From NCBI GenBank assembly GCA_966250335.1, contig CBINGZ010000007.1, positions 1 to 64,000 on the forward strand: a DNA stretch of 64,000 bases. Reading direction: 5' to 3'. Positions 42,707 to 51,784 of this stretch are shown in pieces. Numbering within the stretch: the stretch's first letter is position 1; each line of letters begins with the position of its first letter. The notes under the pieces were generated by a model. The model was given only the letters and a program-made list of their open reading frames with translations, ran no database searches and was not told the DNA's origin. The stretch is from OLB7 sp966250335 (GTDB lineage: Bacteria; Bacteroidota; Ignavibacteria; OLB7). Position numbers and translations under genes: made by a program.

Positions 42707-45700
42707 TTATGCCATCCACTCCGCCATCCGTGAGGCGTGCAGTTCGCCCCGCTTCAACGCGCGTTCCTTCATGATGATGAAGAGCACCGGAGTCATGATG
42801 AGAACATGGACGGCGGAGGTCAGAAGTCCCCCGATCATCGGGGCGACCAGCGGTTTCATGACGTCGCTGCCGACGCCGTCGGAGAACATGATCGGGACCA
42901 GTCCCAGCAGCGACGTCGCAACGGTCATCAGCTTGGGACGAAGCCGCTGCACCGCCCCTTCTATCGTTGCCCGATACAGGTCACTCCTGTCGAGAACCGC
43001 CCCGCCGGCCAGACGCCTGTCGAGCGCCTGGTGGAGATAGACGACCATGACGACGCCGGTCTGGACCGCCACGCCGTAGAGGGCGATGAATCCGACCCAG
43101 ACGGCGACCGAGAGATTATATCCGAGCAGGGAGATCAGGTAGATCCCGCCGACGAGCGCGAAGGGGACCGAGAGCATCACGACGGCCGCCTCCTTCCAGT
43201 CCTGCATCGTCATGTAGAGCATCACGAAGATGATCAGGAAGACGAAGGGGAGGACGATCATCAGTCTGTTCTCCGCCCGCTGCTTGCTTTCGTACTGTCC
43301 GCTCCACTCGTAGCCGTAACCGACCGGCAGGTGCAGCTCCGTGTCCAGCCGCTCCTTCGCCTCGCCGATGAAGCCTCCCAGATCACGCCCCCTGACATTG
43401 AGGAAGACAAGCGATCGGAGCTGCCCGTTCTCCGAGGAGATCATCGCCGGTCCGGCCGTAAGCTCGATCCGTGCGATATCACGCAGTCTGACATATCCCT
43501 GGACCGGCGCTCCCTCCAGCGCCGTAATCGATGCGCTCACGGTCGTGGTTTCACCCCTCGAGGAAACACCGGGCGAGGTTCCACCTCCCCCCATTCCCGC
43601 CATCCCTCCCATCCCTCCGGTCGATCCGCCGTTCGACGGCATCGCCATCCCTTCTCCCATCCCTCCCTTTTCCGCCGATCCCATGCCGGGGATGGAGAGT
43701 GGAGCCGTCGGCGCATCCCCGCGGATCGGGACGAGCACGTCGCCGATCGCCTCGATGTTGTCGCGCAGCTCCCTTGCATATCGCACACGGATAGGATATC
43801 TCGCTCGTCCCTCGATCACCTGTCCGATATTTTCGCCGCCGATGGCGGTCTCGATCAGCATCTGCACATCGGCGATATTCAGCCCGTAGCGGGCGACCGC
43901 CTGTTCGTCGACCGTGATATCGAGGAAGCTTCCCCCCTGCACCCGATCGGCCGTGACGTCGGCGGCGCCCTCGATCCGGTTCAGGATCGATTCGGCCATG
44001 ATCGCATACTTCTCCAGGGTGTCCAGGTTCTCACCGTGGATCTTCACGCCGAGCTCGGTACGGACGCCGGTGGCGAGCATGTTGATCCGGTTGATGATCG
44101 GCTGCGTCCATCCGTTGCGGACGCCGGGGATCCGGAGACGGGCGTCCAGGTCGGCGATGATCTTCTGCTTGGTGATTCCGGATCGCCACTGATCGCGAGG
44201 TTTCAGCAGGATGATCGTCTCGATCATCGAGAGCGGCGCGTTGTCGGTCGCTGTCTCGGCCCGTCCCGCCTTGCCGAGCACATGGTCGACTTCGGGGTAG
44301 GCGGCGATGATCCCGTCCTGAACCCGCATCACCCGGTTTACCTCGGCCATCGATGCGTTCGGAAGGAGCACCGGCATGAAGAGAATCGACCCTTCGTCCA
44401 GCGGCGGCATGAACTCGGTGCCGGTGGTAAGGATCAGGGGAACGGTCGCCGCCAGCGCCAGAACGTTGAGCGCGATCGTGGTTTTTCTCCAGCGGAGCGA
44501 CCAGGCCAGGACCGGTTCGTAGAGCCGATGGAAGAATCGCATCAGGGGATTTTCCTCCTCGGAGCGGAACCGGCCGCGCATCAGCAGGGTCATCAGCACC
44601 GGTACCAGTGTGACCGCCACGATCGCCGACGACGCTATCACGAACGTCTTGGTCCAGGCGAGCGGGTGGAAGAGCTTCCCCTCCTGCCCTTCCAGCAGGA
44701 AGACCGGCAGGAAGGAGACGACCATGATCGCTTCGGAGAAAAAGATCGCGCGCCCCACCTGCTTCGCCGAGAGGACGGCGAGCCTGTAATAATCGTCCCG
44801 CGACAGTTCGCCCCGCTCCTTCATTGCCGCCGCGATATTTCTGTAGGAGTTCTCCACCAGAACGATCGAGGAGTCGACCACCACGCCGATCGCCAGCGCG
44901 ATCCCTCCCAGCGACATCAGGTTCGAGGTGATGCCGAACGCCTTCATCATCAGAAACGCGCAGAGGACCGAGACCGGAATCTCTATCAGAATACGGAGCG
45001 CGCTTCTGACATGCGCGATGAAGAGAAGCACGATCAGCGTGACGACGATCGCTTCCTCAACCAGAGCCCGCTCCAGTGTTCCCACGGCGGCCCGGATCAG
45101 CGGCGTGCGGTCGTAACTGTCGACAATCGTCACCCCCTTCGGAAGTCCCGGAGAGATCTCGGCGATCTTTGTCTTGACGCGATCTATCACCTCCAGCGCG
45201 TTCTCCCCCTGCCGCATGACGACGATCCCTCCCACCGCCTCCCCCTTCCCGTTCTTCTCCAGGGAGCCGCGCCGGAGATCGACGCCGAGCTGAACAGTCG
45301 CAACGCGATCGAGCCGCACCGGAATCCCGCCGGGACGTGAGGCGATCGTGATATTCTCGACGTCGGATCGATCCCCGATATATCCCTGACCCCGCACGAA
45401 GAACTCGGCGTCGGAGATCTCCACGAGCTTCCCCCCCACCTCGTTGTTCGACCGCTGCACGGCCGCCACCACCTCCGCGAACGTGACCCCGTGGGCACGG
45501 AGCAGCTCCGGATCGACATCGACCTGATACTGCTTCACGAACCCTCCGATCGACGCGACCTCCGCCACCCCCTCCACGCTGCTCAATCGGTAGCGGATAT
45601 ACCAGTCCTGCACGGAGCGGAGGGTCGCCGCGTCGTACCCCTCCCCTTCGACCGTATACCAGTAGACATGCCCCACGCCGCTCCCTTCCGGACCAAGCGT

Positions 45701-46081
45701 CGCGGTGACGCCGGGGGGGAGCTTTGCCTGGGCGATGGAGATCCGCTCCTGCACGCGCGAACGGGCGAAATAGAGATCGACCCCATCCTCGAAGATCACG
45801 AAGACGAAGCTCATGCCGAACATGCTGGAGGCACGCACCGCCTTCACCTGCGGGAGTCCCTGCAGAGATGTCACGATCGGATATGTTACCTGATCCTCGA
45901 CGATCTGCGGAGAACGTCCCATCCACTCGGTGAAGACGATCACCTGGTTCTCCGAGAGATCGGGAATCGCGTCCACCGGCGTGGTGGAGAGGGCCCAGAT
46001 GCCCGCGACGACGGCGACAAGGGTCAGGATGAGGACGAGGAACCGGTTCCTCGCGCTCCAGTCGATGATGCGTTCTATCAT
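42707..46081 (-). CDS. cusA: CusA-like heavy-metal RND efflux pump with Met/Gly-rich insertion
   Basis: 1124 aa inner-membrane RND transporter of the HME family, exporting Cu(I)/Ag(I) by proton antiport. Family features: NRFLVLILTLVAVVAGIWAL (first helix), ENQVIVFTEWMGRSPQ, GGIALAIGVVVDSSIVLVEN (helix 4 with the proton-relay Asp), GTEFMPPLDEGS and IYLISLLGYNLSVAVWVGFI. Typical CusA is ~1045 aa. The excess is one insertion of ~75 residues (~786-859, about 43503-43725) rich in Met and Gly (GGMGEGMAMPSNGG, GGMGGMAGMGGGG). It lies in the periplasmic part just before YVRLRDIARIEL and may bind metal. cusB ends 7 bases upstream. Confidence 0.92.
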   Translation of the reverse strand: MIERIIDWSARNRFLVLILTLVAVVAGIWALSTTPVDAIPDLSENQVIVFTEWMGRSPQIVEDQVTYPIVTSLQGLPQVKAVRASSMFGMSFVFVIFEDGVDLYFARSRVQERISIAQAKLPPGVTATLGPEGSGVGHVYWYTVEGEGYDAATLRSVQDWYIRYRLSSVEGVAEVASIGGFVKQYQVDVDPELLRAHGVTFAEVVAAVQRSNNEVGGKLVEISDAEFFVRGQGYIGDRSDVENITIASRPGGIPVRLDRVATVQLGVDLRRGSLEKNGKGEAVGGIVVMRQGENALEVIDRVKTKIAEISPGLPKGVTIVDSYDRTPLIRAAVGTLERALVEEAIVVTLIVLLFIAHVRSALRILIEIPVSVLCAFLMMKAFGITSNLMSLGGIALAIGVVVDSSIVLVENSYRNIAAAMKERGELSRDDYYRLAVLSAKQVGRAIFFSEAIMVVSFLPVFLLEGQEGKLFHPLAWTKTFVIASSAIVAVTLVPVLMTLLMRGRFRSEEENPLMRFFHRLYEPVLAWSLRWRKTTIALNVLALAATVPLILTTGTEFMPPLDEGSILFMPVLLPNASMAEVNRVMRVQDGIIAAYPEVDHVLGKAGRAETATDNAPLSMIETIILLKPRDQWRSGITKQKIIADLDARLRIPGVRNGWTQPIINRINMLATGVRTELGVKIHGENLDTLEKYAIMAESILNRIEGAADVTADRVQGGSFLDITVDEQAVARYGLNIADVQMLIETAIGGENIGQVIEGRARYPIRVRYARELRDNIEAIGDVLVPIRGDAPTAPLSIPGMGSAEKGGMGEGMAMPSNGGSTGGMGGMAGMGGGGTSPGVSSRGETTTVSASITALEGAPVQGYVRLRDIARIELTAGPAMISSENGQLRSLVFLNVRGRDLGGFIGEAKERLDTELHLPVGYGYEWSGQYESKQRAENRLMIVLPFVFLIIFVMLYMTMQDWKEAAVVMLSVPFALVGGIYLISLLGYNLSVAVWVGFIALYGVAVQTGVVMVVYLHQALDRRLAGGAVLDRSDLYRATIEGAVQRLRPKLMTVATSLLGLVPIMFSDGVGSDVMKPLVAPMIGGLLTSAVHVLIMTPVLFIIMKERALKRGELHASRMAEWMA

Positions 46082-46088
46082 GCCGGTA

Positions 46089-47456
46089 TTACCTCTGTGC
46101 GCCCTGATGCGATGTTTCGGAAGGCTTCGTCCCGGTCAGGACGGCTTCGGAGTCGAGGAGGTAGCCCCCTTCGGCCACGACCGCGTCACCTGCCCTGAGG
46201 GGACCGTCAACTACCTCGTAGTACTCCCCATCCTTCCTTCCGAGCCGTATCTCGCGCGCCTCGAAGACGTTCTTTTCCACTTCGATATAGACCAGATCAC
46301 GCCTCCCCGTACGGACGACGGCGCCGGCGGGAACGACGAGCGACTCCCTCGACTCCGTGACGATCGACGCGGAGAGGAACATCCCCGGCTTCAGCCTGTA
46401 TCCCGGATTGGAGAAGAGAGCGCGAACCGTCGCCGTTCTGCTCGCGGGGTCGACGGTCGGATAGATGAGATCGACGCGGCCGTGGAGCGTCTGCTCTCCG
46501 AGACCGGGGCCGGTCACCGTCATCTCCAGACCGGACCTGACTCTGGGGAGATCTGCCTCGGAAACGTTCGCCTTCACCCAGACCGAGGAGAGATCGACGA
46601 GCTCCACCAGCATCGTCCCCTCCTGCACATAGGCCCCCTCGACGACCCCCTTGCGGACCACCACACCGGAGACCGGCGCGAACACCGTCATCGAGTACGA
46701 TACTTCTCCGTCATGTTCCAGCGCCTCTATCTGCGCCGCCGACATGCCGTAGACCTCCAGCTTCCTCCTTCCCGCCCGGATCAGCCGCTCGCCGCGCTCC
46801 TCCCGACGGCGGACCGCATCCCTGTCGCCCGAGAGCGCGATCGGAAGAGCCTCGGCGTTCCGCGCCTCCCGCGCCAGGAGGTATTCCTGCTGGGCGGCGA
46901 CCAGCTCGGTGCTGTAGATCTCCATCAGGGGGGCTCCCGCCCTGACGTACGCTCCCGTCTCGCGCGCGAACAGCCTTTCGATCCGCCCCCCGTATCGTGC
47001 AGCGATCACTTTCTGCGTCCCTTCGTTGTAGTCGACGTTCGCCGGAGCATCGACTCGCGATCCGAGGAATCGATACCCTACACGGACGGTCCGGACATCG
47101 GCCGTGATCCGCCCGTCGTCGGTCAGATGAACGACCGAAGAGTTCATCCCCCCGGAATCCGAACCGCTCCCCGACGCGCCGGCCGGCTGCTGCGGCACCA
47201 GGTCCATGTGGCAGATGGGACAGGTCCCGGGCCCCTCCTGCACCACCTGCGGGTGCATCGGGCAGGTGTAGAGGTTCGTCCCCTCCAGATGAATATGACC
47301 GGAGGGCTCCCACGGCCTCCAGATCAGAGCCGCCGTCCCCGCAAGCGCCACCAGAAGAAGGGCCGCGAGGAGAAGCATCCGTCGCCTGCGAGGGGAAGTA
47401 TCCCTCCCTTCTCCGGAACCATCTCCGCTCGCCATATTCGATTCGTTCGATCTCAT
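46089..47456 (-). CDS. cusB: CusB-like periplasmic adaptor with heavy-metal-binding domain
   Basis: 455 aa from ATG 47456 (ATG 47435 possible). One N-terminal helix (MLLLAALLLVALAGTAALIW) is followed by the heavy-metal-binding segment YTCPMHPQVVQEGPGTCPIC, then HMDLVP (MHP...CPxCxM). The membrane-fusion core follows: barrel/lipoyl/hairpin around EIYSTELVAAQQEYLLARE, and VFAPVSGVVVRKGVVEGAYV. It connects CusA to the outer-membrane channel and passes metal to the pump. Seven bases separate it from cusA. Confidence 0.92.
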   Translation of the reverse strand: MRSNESNMASGDGSGEGRDTSPRRRRMLLLAALLLVALAGTAALIWRPWEPSGHIHLEGTNLYTCPMHPQVVQEGPGTCPICHMDLVPQQPAGASGSGSDSGGMNSSVVHLTDDGRITADVRTVRVGYRFLGSRVDAPANVDYNEGTQKVIAARYGGRIERLFARETGAYVRAGAPLMEIYSTELVAAQQEYLLAREARNAEALPIALSGDRDAVRRREERGERLIRAGRRKLEVYGMSAAQIEALEHDGEVSYSMTVFAPVSGVVVRKGVVEGAYVQEGTMLVELVDLSSVWVKANVSEADLPRVRSGLEMTVTGPGLGEQTLHGRVDLIYPTVDPASRTATVRALFSNPGYRLKPGMFLSASIVTESRESLVVPAGAVVRTGRRDLVYIEVEKNVFEAREIRLGRKDGEYYEVVDGPLRAGDAVVAEGGYLLDSEAVLTGTKPSETSHQGAQR

Positions 47457-47528
47457 GAGTATATCGATATGAATTTCATCCAAGTCGTTTTACGATAAGA
47501 ATGCCGCCGGGTCGCCGATCGGCCTCCG

Positions 47529-48878
47529 TCACTCCATCCTCCCGTACGTCCCCACCGACTCGCGCATCATCGAGAGCGACATGGCGTGTTCCATCTGCTG
47601 CATATAAAGATCCATGCGGGTATGGATGAGGGTGCGGTAGGCGTCCACGACGGAGGAGAAGGAGGTACGGCCCGTCCCGTAGTCGGCCATCAGCGCGTCG
47701 AGTGTCCGTTCGATCAGGGGGAGCTGCGTGGTACGATAGAACGCGAGCTTCCGGGCGGCCCGCCGCGCCCCGGCATGGGCGGCGCCGAGCATTCCCTCCA
47801 TCTCCAGCCGCATGGCGTCGCGCTCGCTGAGGCTGCCGAGCGCCTCCAGCCGGAGCGCCTCCGCCCTCTCCTCCGGCCCCGATCTGCTCCACGGAGCGAA
47901 CGGGATCGAGAGCATCGCTCCGAACCCGAGCCCGTAGCGCATCACCTCGCCGTGGACGTTCAGCTCGTGTCCCGACACATTGGCCTCCCTGAGGGGATGA
48001 CCCTCCGGCATGTAGGTGAGCCCGCCGCGAAGCATCAGCATCGGCTTCAGCATCGAGAGCTCGGCATCGGCCTCGGCGTTCGACATCTTCGCCATCGCCT
48101 CCATCCTGCGGAGTTCTGGATTACCGGGAAGAAGCGCCGCGAGCGAATCGTAGGAGGGGATCGCCTCCTCCGGAAGCTCCGGTGCGGGCTCCATCGGCGT
48201 CCCCGCCGGGCGGACGAGAAGAGCGTTGAGCCGCGCGAGCGCCTCCTCCCGTTCCCCCGCCAGATCGTTCCGCTCCAGCAGAAGACGATCGATCTCCAGC
48301 TGCATCCCGAGCAGCTCGGACTGCAATGCGTTGCCGGTCAGATAACGCGATTCCGCGGCCTTGTAGATCAGCTCCGCCAGACGGGTGCTCTCCAGGCTCA
48401 ACGCAGCGCGCCGGTCGATCAGCCACAACGTGTAGTATTCCCGCTCGACCCTTGCGGCAAGATTCCGTCTGACGTTCGCGAGCCCCGCCGACTCCACCTC
48501 GGCCCCGATCTCCATCGCTCCCCGCATGGCGCGGTTCTGCCCGAAGAGGGGGATCATCTGCTCCACCATCAGCATCGTCTCGCCGTTGCCGAACGGGTTG
48601 GGATCGGAGGGATCGAGCATATCGAACTGAACGCCGACCTCCGGCGCCTCCCATGCGGAGGCGCTGCGGGCACGGGCGTCCGCGCGACGTATCGCCAGGC
48701 GGGCCGCCTCCACGCCGGGATGCGACTCCAGAGCGCGACGGATCAGCGAATCGAGCGGTTGCGCATGAAGGCGTTCCCCGGCGACCGCCGAAAGGAAGAG
48801 CAGCAGAAGTGCGACCGGGAGACGGGGACGGAACCCGTCTGTTTCTGCCGGACGGGCCGGCATATCGGGAATGGACAT
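47529..48878 (-). CDS. TolC-family outer-membrane efflux channel (CusC-like)
   Basis: 449 aa with signal peptide LPVALLLLFLSAVAGERLHAQ. Two long helical halves typical of outer-membrane efflux proteins are visible: SLIRRALESHPGVEAARLAI and later NPELRRMEAMAKMSNAEADAEL. The C-terminal half is unusually methionine-rich (MLKPMLMLRGGLTYMPEG, MDLYMQQMEHAMSLSMMRE). It forms the outer-membrane exit for CusA-CusB. The gene lies 72 bases upstream of cusB. Confidence 0.88.
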   Translation of the reverse strand: MSIPDMPARPAETDGFRPRLPVALLLLFLSAVAGERLHAQPLDSLIRRALESHPGVEAARLAIRRADARARSASAWEAPEVGVQFDMLDPSDPNPFGNGETMLMVEQMIPLFGQNRAMRGAMEIGAEVESAGLANVRRNLAARVEREYYTLWLIDRRAALSLESTRLAELIYKAAESRYLTGNALQSELLGMQLEIDRLLLERNDLAGEREEALARLNALLVRPAGTPMEPAPELPEEAIPSYDSLAALLPGNPELRRMEAMAKMSNAEADAELSMLKPMLMLRGGLTYMPEGHPLREANVSGHELNVHGEVMRYGLGFGAMLSIPFAPWSRSGPEERAEALRLEALGSLSERDAMRLEMEGMLGAAHAGARRAARKLAFYRTTQLPLIERTLDALMADYGTGRTSFSSVVDAYRTLIHTRMDLYMQQMEHAMSLSMMRESVGTYGRME

Positions 48879-49086
48879 TCTTTCTCCACTACGATCGACA
48901 TCAGGCGGCGAACCGCCCGGCTTGACGGGAAGGCGAATGTTCCGGAGATCGGATTACGAGGGAGTAGTGGAACTGGCATGCCGGCGCGCAGGCGGCCGGG
49001 CAACGGCTATCCCTCCCGAGTCATGGGGACGCGCGCCCCATCCGCGGCAACGGCCGCGACGGTACGCTCCCGCCCGACGGGAGGAA

Positions 49087-49518
49087 TCAGATCAGAAAAA
49101 CGGAATTGACGAGATAGGTAGCGGGGCCGCATTCGGCCAGAGGTGGAGGTCGGTCGGTCCAGTCGGTATCGACGCGGGCGGCGACGGCGCGATGCAGTCC
49201 GGCGATGAACGACGGAGGAACGGCCTGCAGGGAGGGGGCGACCGGAAGATCGGGACGACCGAGAAGCGAAGGATCGAGATGGCGATCGATCTCATGATCG
49301 GTGCAGCATGGAACCGACGTCAGCGTGTGACGGGTATCCTCCGTTCCGATCGACACTCGAACCGGAACGTCGCGATGATCCGGTTCGCACATCGAACAGC
49401 CGGACATGTCGAAGGTCTCCCTCTCCATCATCCGGCACGAGTGAAGGTAGACCGGGATATCGAGGGAGCCCGCAACGAATGCGACGATGGTCGCCAGTAT
49501 GATTGCTGCACGGATCAT
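49087..49518 (-). CDS. Small exported Cys/His-rich protein at the head of the copper operon
   Basis: 143 aa. The N-terminal hydrophobic segment IRAAIILATIVAFVAGSL is a signal or anchor. It has six cysteines and several His/Met in two groups: YLHSCRMMERETFDMSGCSM with CEPDHRD, and VPCCTDHEIDRH. Related small proteins with a HxC...CC pattern occur beside CusABC and copper genes in Bacteroidota, as I recall. I infer a periplasmic metal-binding or sensing role. The sequence TAGCTTG (49527-49533) lies only 8 bases before the ATG. CusC begins 208 bases downstream. Confidence 0.65.
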   Translation of the reverse strand: MIRAAIILATIVAFVAGSLDIPVYLHSCRMMERETFDMSGCSMCEPDHRDVPVRVSIGTEDTRHTLTSVPCCTDHEIDRHLDPSLLGRPDLPVAPSLQAVPPSFIAGLHRAVAARVDTDWTDRPPPLAECGPATYLVNSVFLI

Positions 49519-49526
49519 GCGGTTCG

Positions 49527-49533
49527 CAAGCTA
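49527..49533 (-). promoter_or_regulatory. -10-like TAGCTTG just before the copper operon
   Basis: On the minus strand TAGCTTGCG ends 8 bases before the ATG at 49518. If it is a real -10, the mRNA would be nearly leaderless or the true start is later. Confidence 0.25.
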
Positions 49534-49547
49534 GCCGATACGACGCT

Positions 49548-49571
49548 GCCGCGCAACACGTATTGCGCGGC
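49548..49571. other. Perfect 9-base inverted repeat between two minus-strand operons
   Basis: GCCGCGCAA (49548-49556) and TTGCGCGGC (49563-49571) flank CACGTA. It lies 23 bases after the stop at 49595 and 30 bases before the copper operon start. It could be a terminator without T-run or a repressor/activator site of the copper operon. Confidence 0.5.
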
Positions 49572-49594
49572 GCGCGTCGAGGTGTGTCGTTCGA

Positions 49595-50314
49595 TCACTT
49601 CCTGTCGAGCTGAATCGATTTGCCGTCGGCGAATTTGATATCGGAAGGGACCGTGAACTTCCCGGCGGGAACCGGGGACTCCAGATCGACCTTCGTCGCC
49701 TCCATGACGATCGGCCGGCCGGTCCCCATGTCGGTCTCGACATACATCGGAATCTGATTCCACGTCCATGCCTTGATCTTCACCCCCTGGAACTCGAACT
49801 CGTATCCCGTCGCCTCCTTCTCCAGCACGGTCCGCGGCGGGAGCCGGTTGAACTTGAAGGCGCTCTTCATCGAATCGGTGAACTCCGACGCCCGCAGCAG
49901 ACGACCTCCCCCGACCTGGTTGCCGTTCGGCGCCGTCATCCTGTTGCCGAACTTCGTCATGAGATCGTAGGAGATCTTCTCGCCGTTCACGGTCACATCG
50001 ACCATTTCGCGCGGCGGCTTCGCCCCTTTCGCGGTGGTGAAGACCGCCTCCCGGGCGCCGTAGTCGTCGAAGTAATAGTGCTGGGTGATCCCGCCGAGCG
50101 CCGTGCTCTTCATCTCGTAGCTTCCGGACTGCACGTCGTACTTCCTGGCCGGAGCGGTCGTGCCGGGGACCGCAGGGGCCGGTGACGCGGCGGAACTCTT
50201 CGCGGAGTCGGCGGCCTTCGAGGAATCTGCGCCCGCCGCGTCGGGCGTGGCGGCGCGTTCCGAACATGCGGCCAGAAGAGCGACCGGAAGGAAAAGAAGA
50301 ATGTGTCGATTCAT
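49595..50314 (-). CDS. Lipoprotein of unknown function, paralogue of the next gene
   Basis: 239 aa from ATG 50314. The lipobox LLAAC places the lipid at C17. A ~40-residue low-complexity Ala/Ser/Pro linker (ADSSKAADSAKSSAASPAPA) precedes a globular domain beginning YDVQSGSYEMKS and containing HYYFDDYGAREAVFTT, YEFEFQGVKIKAWTWNQIPM and VPAGKFTVPSDI. The domain is shared with the protein at 50352-51146. I do not recognise a named family. It is the last of three co-directional exported proteins. Confidence 0.65.
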   Translation of the reverse strand: MNRHILLFLPVALLAACSERAATPDAAGADSSKAADSAKSSAASPAPAVPGTTAPARKYDVQSGSYEMKSTALGGITQHYYFDDYGAREAVFTTAKGAKPPREMVDVTVNGEKISYDLMTKFGNRMTAPNGNQVGGGRLLRASEFTDSMKSAFKFNRLPPRTVLEKEATGYEFEFQGVKIKAWTWNQIPMYVETDMGTGRPIVMEATKVDLESPVPAGKFTVPSDIKFADGKSIQLDRK

Positions 50315-50351
50315 GATGTGATTGAGGATCGTCTTGAGCTCTGGATGGATG

Positions 50352-51146
50352 TTACGGCTCGGAACGGATGACCCGGTCGTCCGACCTCCCGTCTCCGTTC
50401 CGTGCGGCATCGCTCTCCTGCGCCGGGGGATCGTCGACGACGGCTTCTTCAATGATCATTCCCTCGGGGAGCGCGAAGACCTCGTCGGGCACCTTCACGT
50501 CGGCGTCGAGCCGGACGGTCTCCAGAACGAAATCGACGTCGCCTCCCCTGGTTTCCACAAAGATGGGGATATTGTTCCACTCCCACATGTTCACCTGCAC
50601 CCCTTCGATCGTCAGGGAGTATCCCTTGATCTCCATGCCGAGAAGGGTTCTGGGGGAAAGCTCGCGATAGGAGTATTCCTCCCGCAGTTCCGGGGTAAGG
50701 CGGTCGGGCGTGGGGATCTCATCCTCCAGCGAGGAGCCGGCCGGAACCCTCTGACCGATCCTCCCCCCTACATCGTACGATATTATCCACCCCCCTTCCC
50801 GTATCGCCACCGATTCCATTTTCCGATCGAGCAGTCCCGTCTCCGAGTATATCGCTTCGCGTTCGCCGTAGTCGTCGAAGTAGATCGTCTGGTGAAATCC
50901 GCCGTCAAGGGTGCTGGTCACCTCGTAGATCCCGGAACGGATCAGATATCTCGGGTCGGGCCCCGGGGGACGCTCCTCCCCGAGTTCCTCCGGGGTGATG
51001 TTCGTGACGACGGGACCATCCTCCTCCCTCTCCTGCGCCGAGACGGTCATCGAGGGGAGAGATACGGCCATGAGCCCGGCAAGGAAGAGACGGCTCTTCG
51101 CCGCCGCCAGCGCCTCGACCATGCTTGTGAAGATGTCGTTCATCAT
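50352..51146 (-). CDS. Exported protein of unknown function, paralogue of the previous lipoprotein
   Basis: 264 aa. The signal segment SRLFLAGLMAVSLPSMTVSAQ cleaves before EREEDG. The domain begins YLIRSGIYEVTSTLDGG and has QTIYFDDYGEREAIYSE, GYSLTIEGVQVNMWEWNNIP and VPDEVFALPEGMI. These align block for block with VQSGSYEMKS, HYYFDDYGAREAVF, FQGVKIKAWTWNQIP and VPAGKFTVP of its neighbour. The acidic C-terminal tail (EEAVVDDPPAQESD) is unique to it. Gaps of 37 and 9 bases to its neighbours indicate an operon. Confidence 0.65.
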   Translation of the reverse strand: MMNDIFTSMVEALAAAKSRLFLAGLMAVSLPSMTVSAQEREEDGPVVTNITPEELGEERPPGPDPRYLIRSGIYEVTSTLDGGFHQTIYFDDYGEREAIYSETGLLDRKMESVAIREGGWIISYDVGGRIGQRVPAGSSLEDEIPTPDRLTPELREEYSYRELSPRTLLGMEIKGYSLTIEGVQVNMWEWNNIPIFVETRGGDVDFVLETVRLDADVKVPDEVFALPEGMIIEEAVVDDPPAQESDAARNGDGRSDDRVIRSEP

Positions 51147-51155
51147 CGCAGCAGC

Positions 51156-51545
51156 TCACTCATCGATATGATGGTCGATCTCGATGACATCCCCCTTCAG
51201 GGAGCCGTTGAGCGCGTCGAGGAAGGCTTTCTCCGGCTCGCTCCTTCTGACCGTGGCGCTCCCCATGCGCGCCTCGTGAACGAAGCCGGCGACCAGGCCG
51301 TGATCGGTCGTGTCGATCCGGAAGGTGTAATAATGGTATGGTCTTCCCCAGAAGTTCATTGTCTTCCCCGGCACGCTGGCGGCGGAGTCGTGCAGAAGCT
51401 CATGCTCCCGCGCAATCTCCCGCACAACGGAGAAAAGCCGGGCGCCGGGATCGCCTTCCGGACGAAGCGTCGTCGTCACGGAGTTCCGGAACGATGTAAA
51501 GCAGCCGGGAAGGAGAAGAAGGAGAAGGATCGGGAGATATCTCAT
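51156..51545 (-). CDS. Small lipoprotein of unknown function
   Basis: 129 aa from ATG 51545, chosen because it starts a compact lipoprotein signal (ILLLLLLPGC, lipid at C15). The mature protein has a single domain with FSVVREIAREHELLHDSAAS, MNFWGRPYHYYTFRID and a His/Asp-rich end (IEIDHHIDE). No family is recognised. It is the first gene of the three-gene exported-protein run; its upstream region diverges from valS. Confidence 0.6.
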   Translation of the reverse strand: MRYLPILLLLLLPGCFTSFRNSVTTTLRPEGDPGARLFSVVREIAREHELLHDSAASVPGKTMNFWGRPYHYYTFRIDTTDHGLVAGFVHEARMGSATVRRSEPEKAFLDALNGSLKGDVIEIDHHIDE

Positions 51546-51784
51546 GATCGTACCGTGATTCATATCGCACTCTGCCCTAATGCCGCAGGGTGACGGCATC
51601 AGAATAGCCAAATGCCGGGTGATATCAAATATCGCCGCCGAGCCCTTCATTCTCTCAACTCGAAGATGCGTTCATGAACAGGACGAGCGGAGAGCTGTAT
51701 CGGTTACACTCCATACCCGGCGCGATATTCCCCCGGTTCGCCGTACCCTCTATTCTCCGCTTCGTCGGAACGAGCGTTTCGGCT

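Noticed and set aside
42737..45340. 867-codon + strand frame inside cusA
   Set aside because: Opposite strand of a clear CusA homologue; rich in His/Asp/Arg as expected for a shadow frame.
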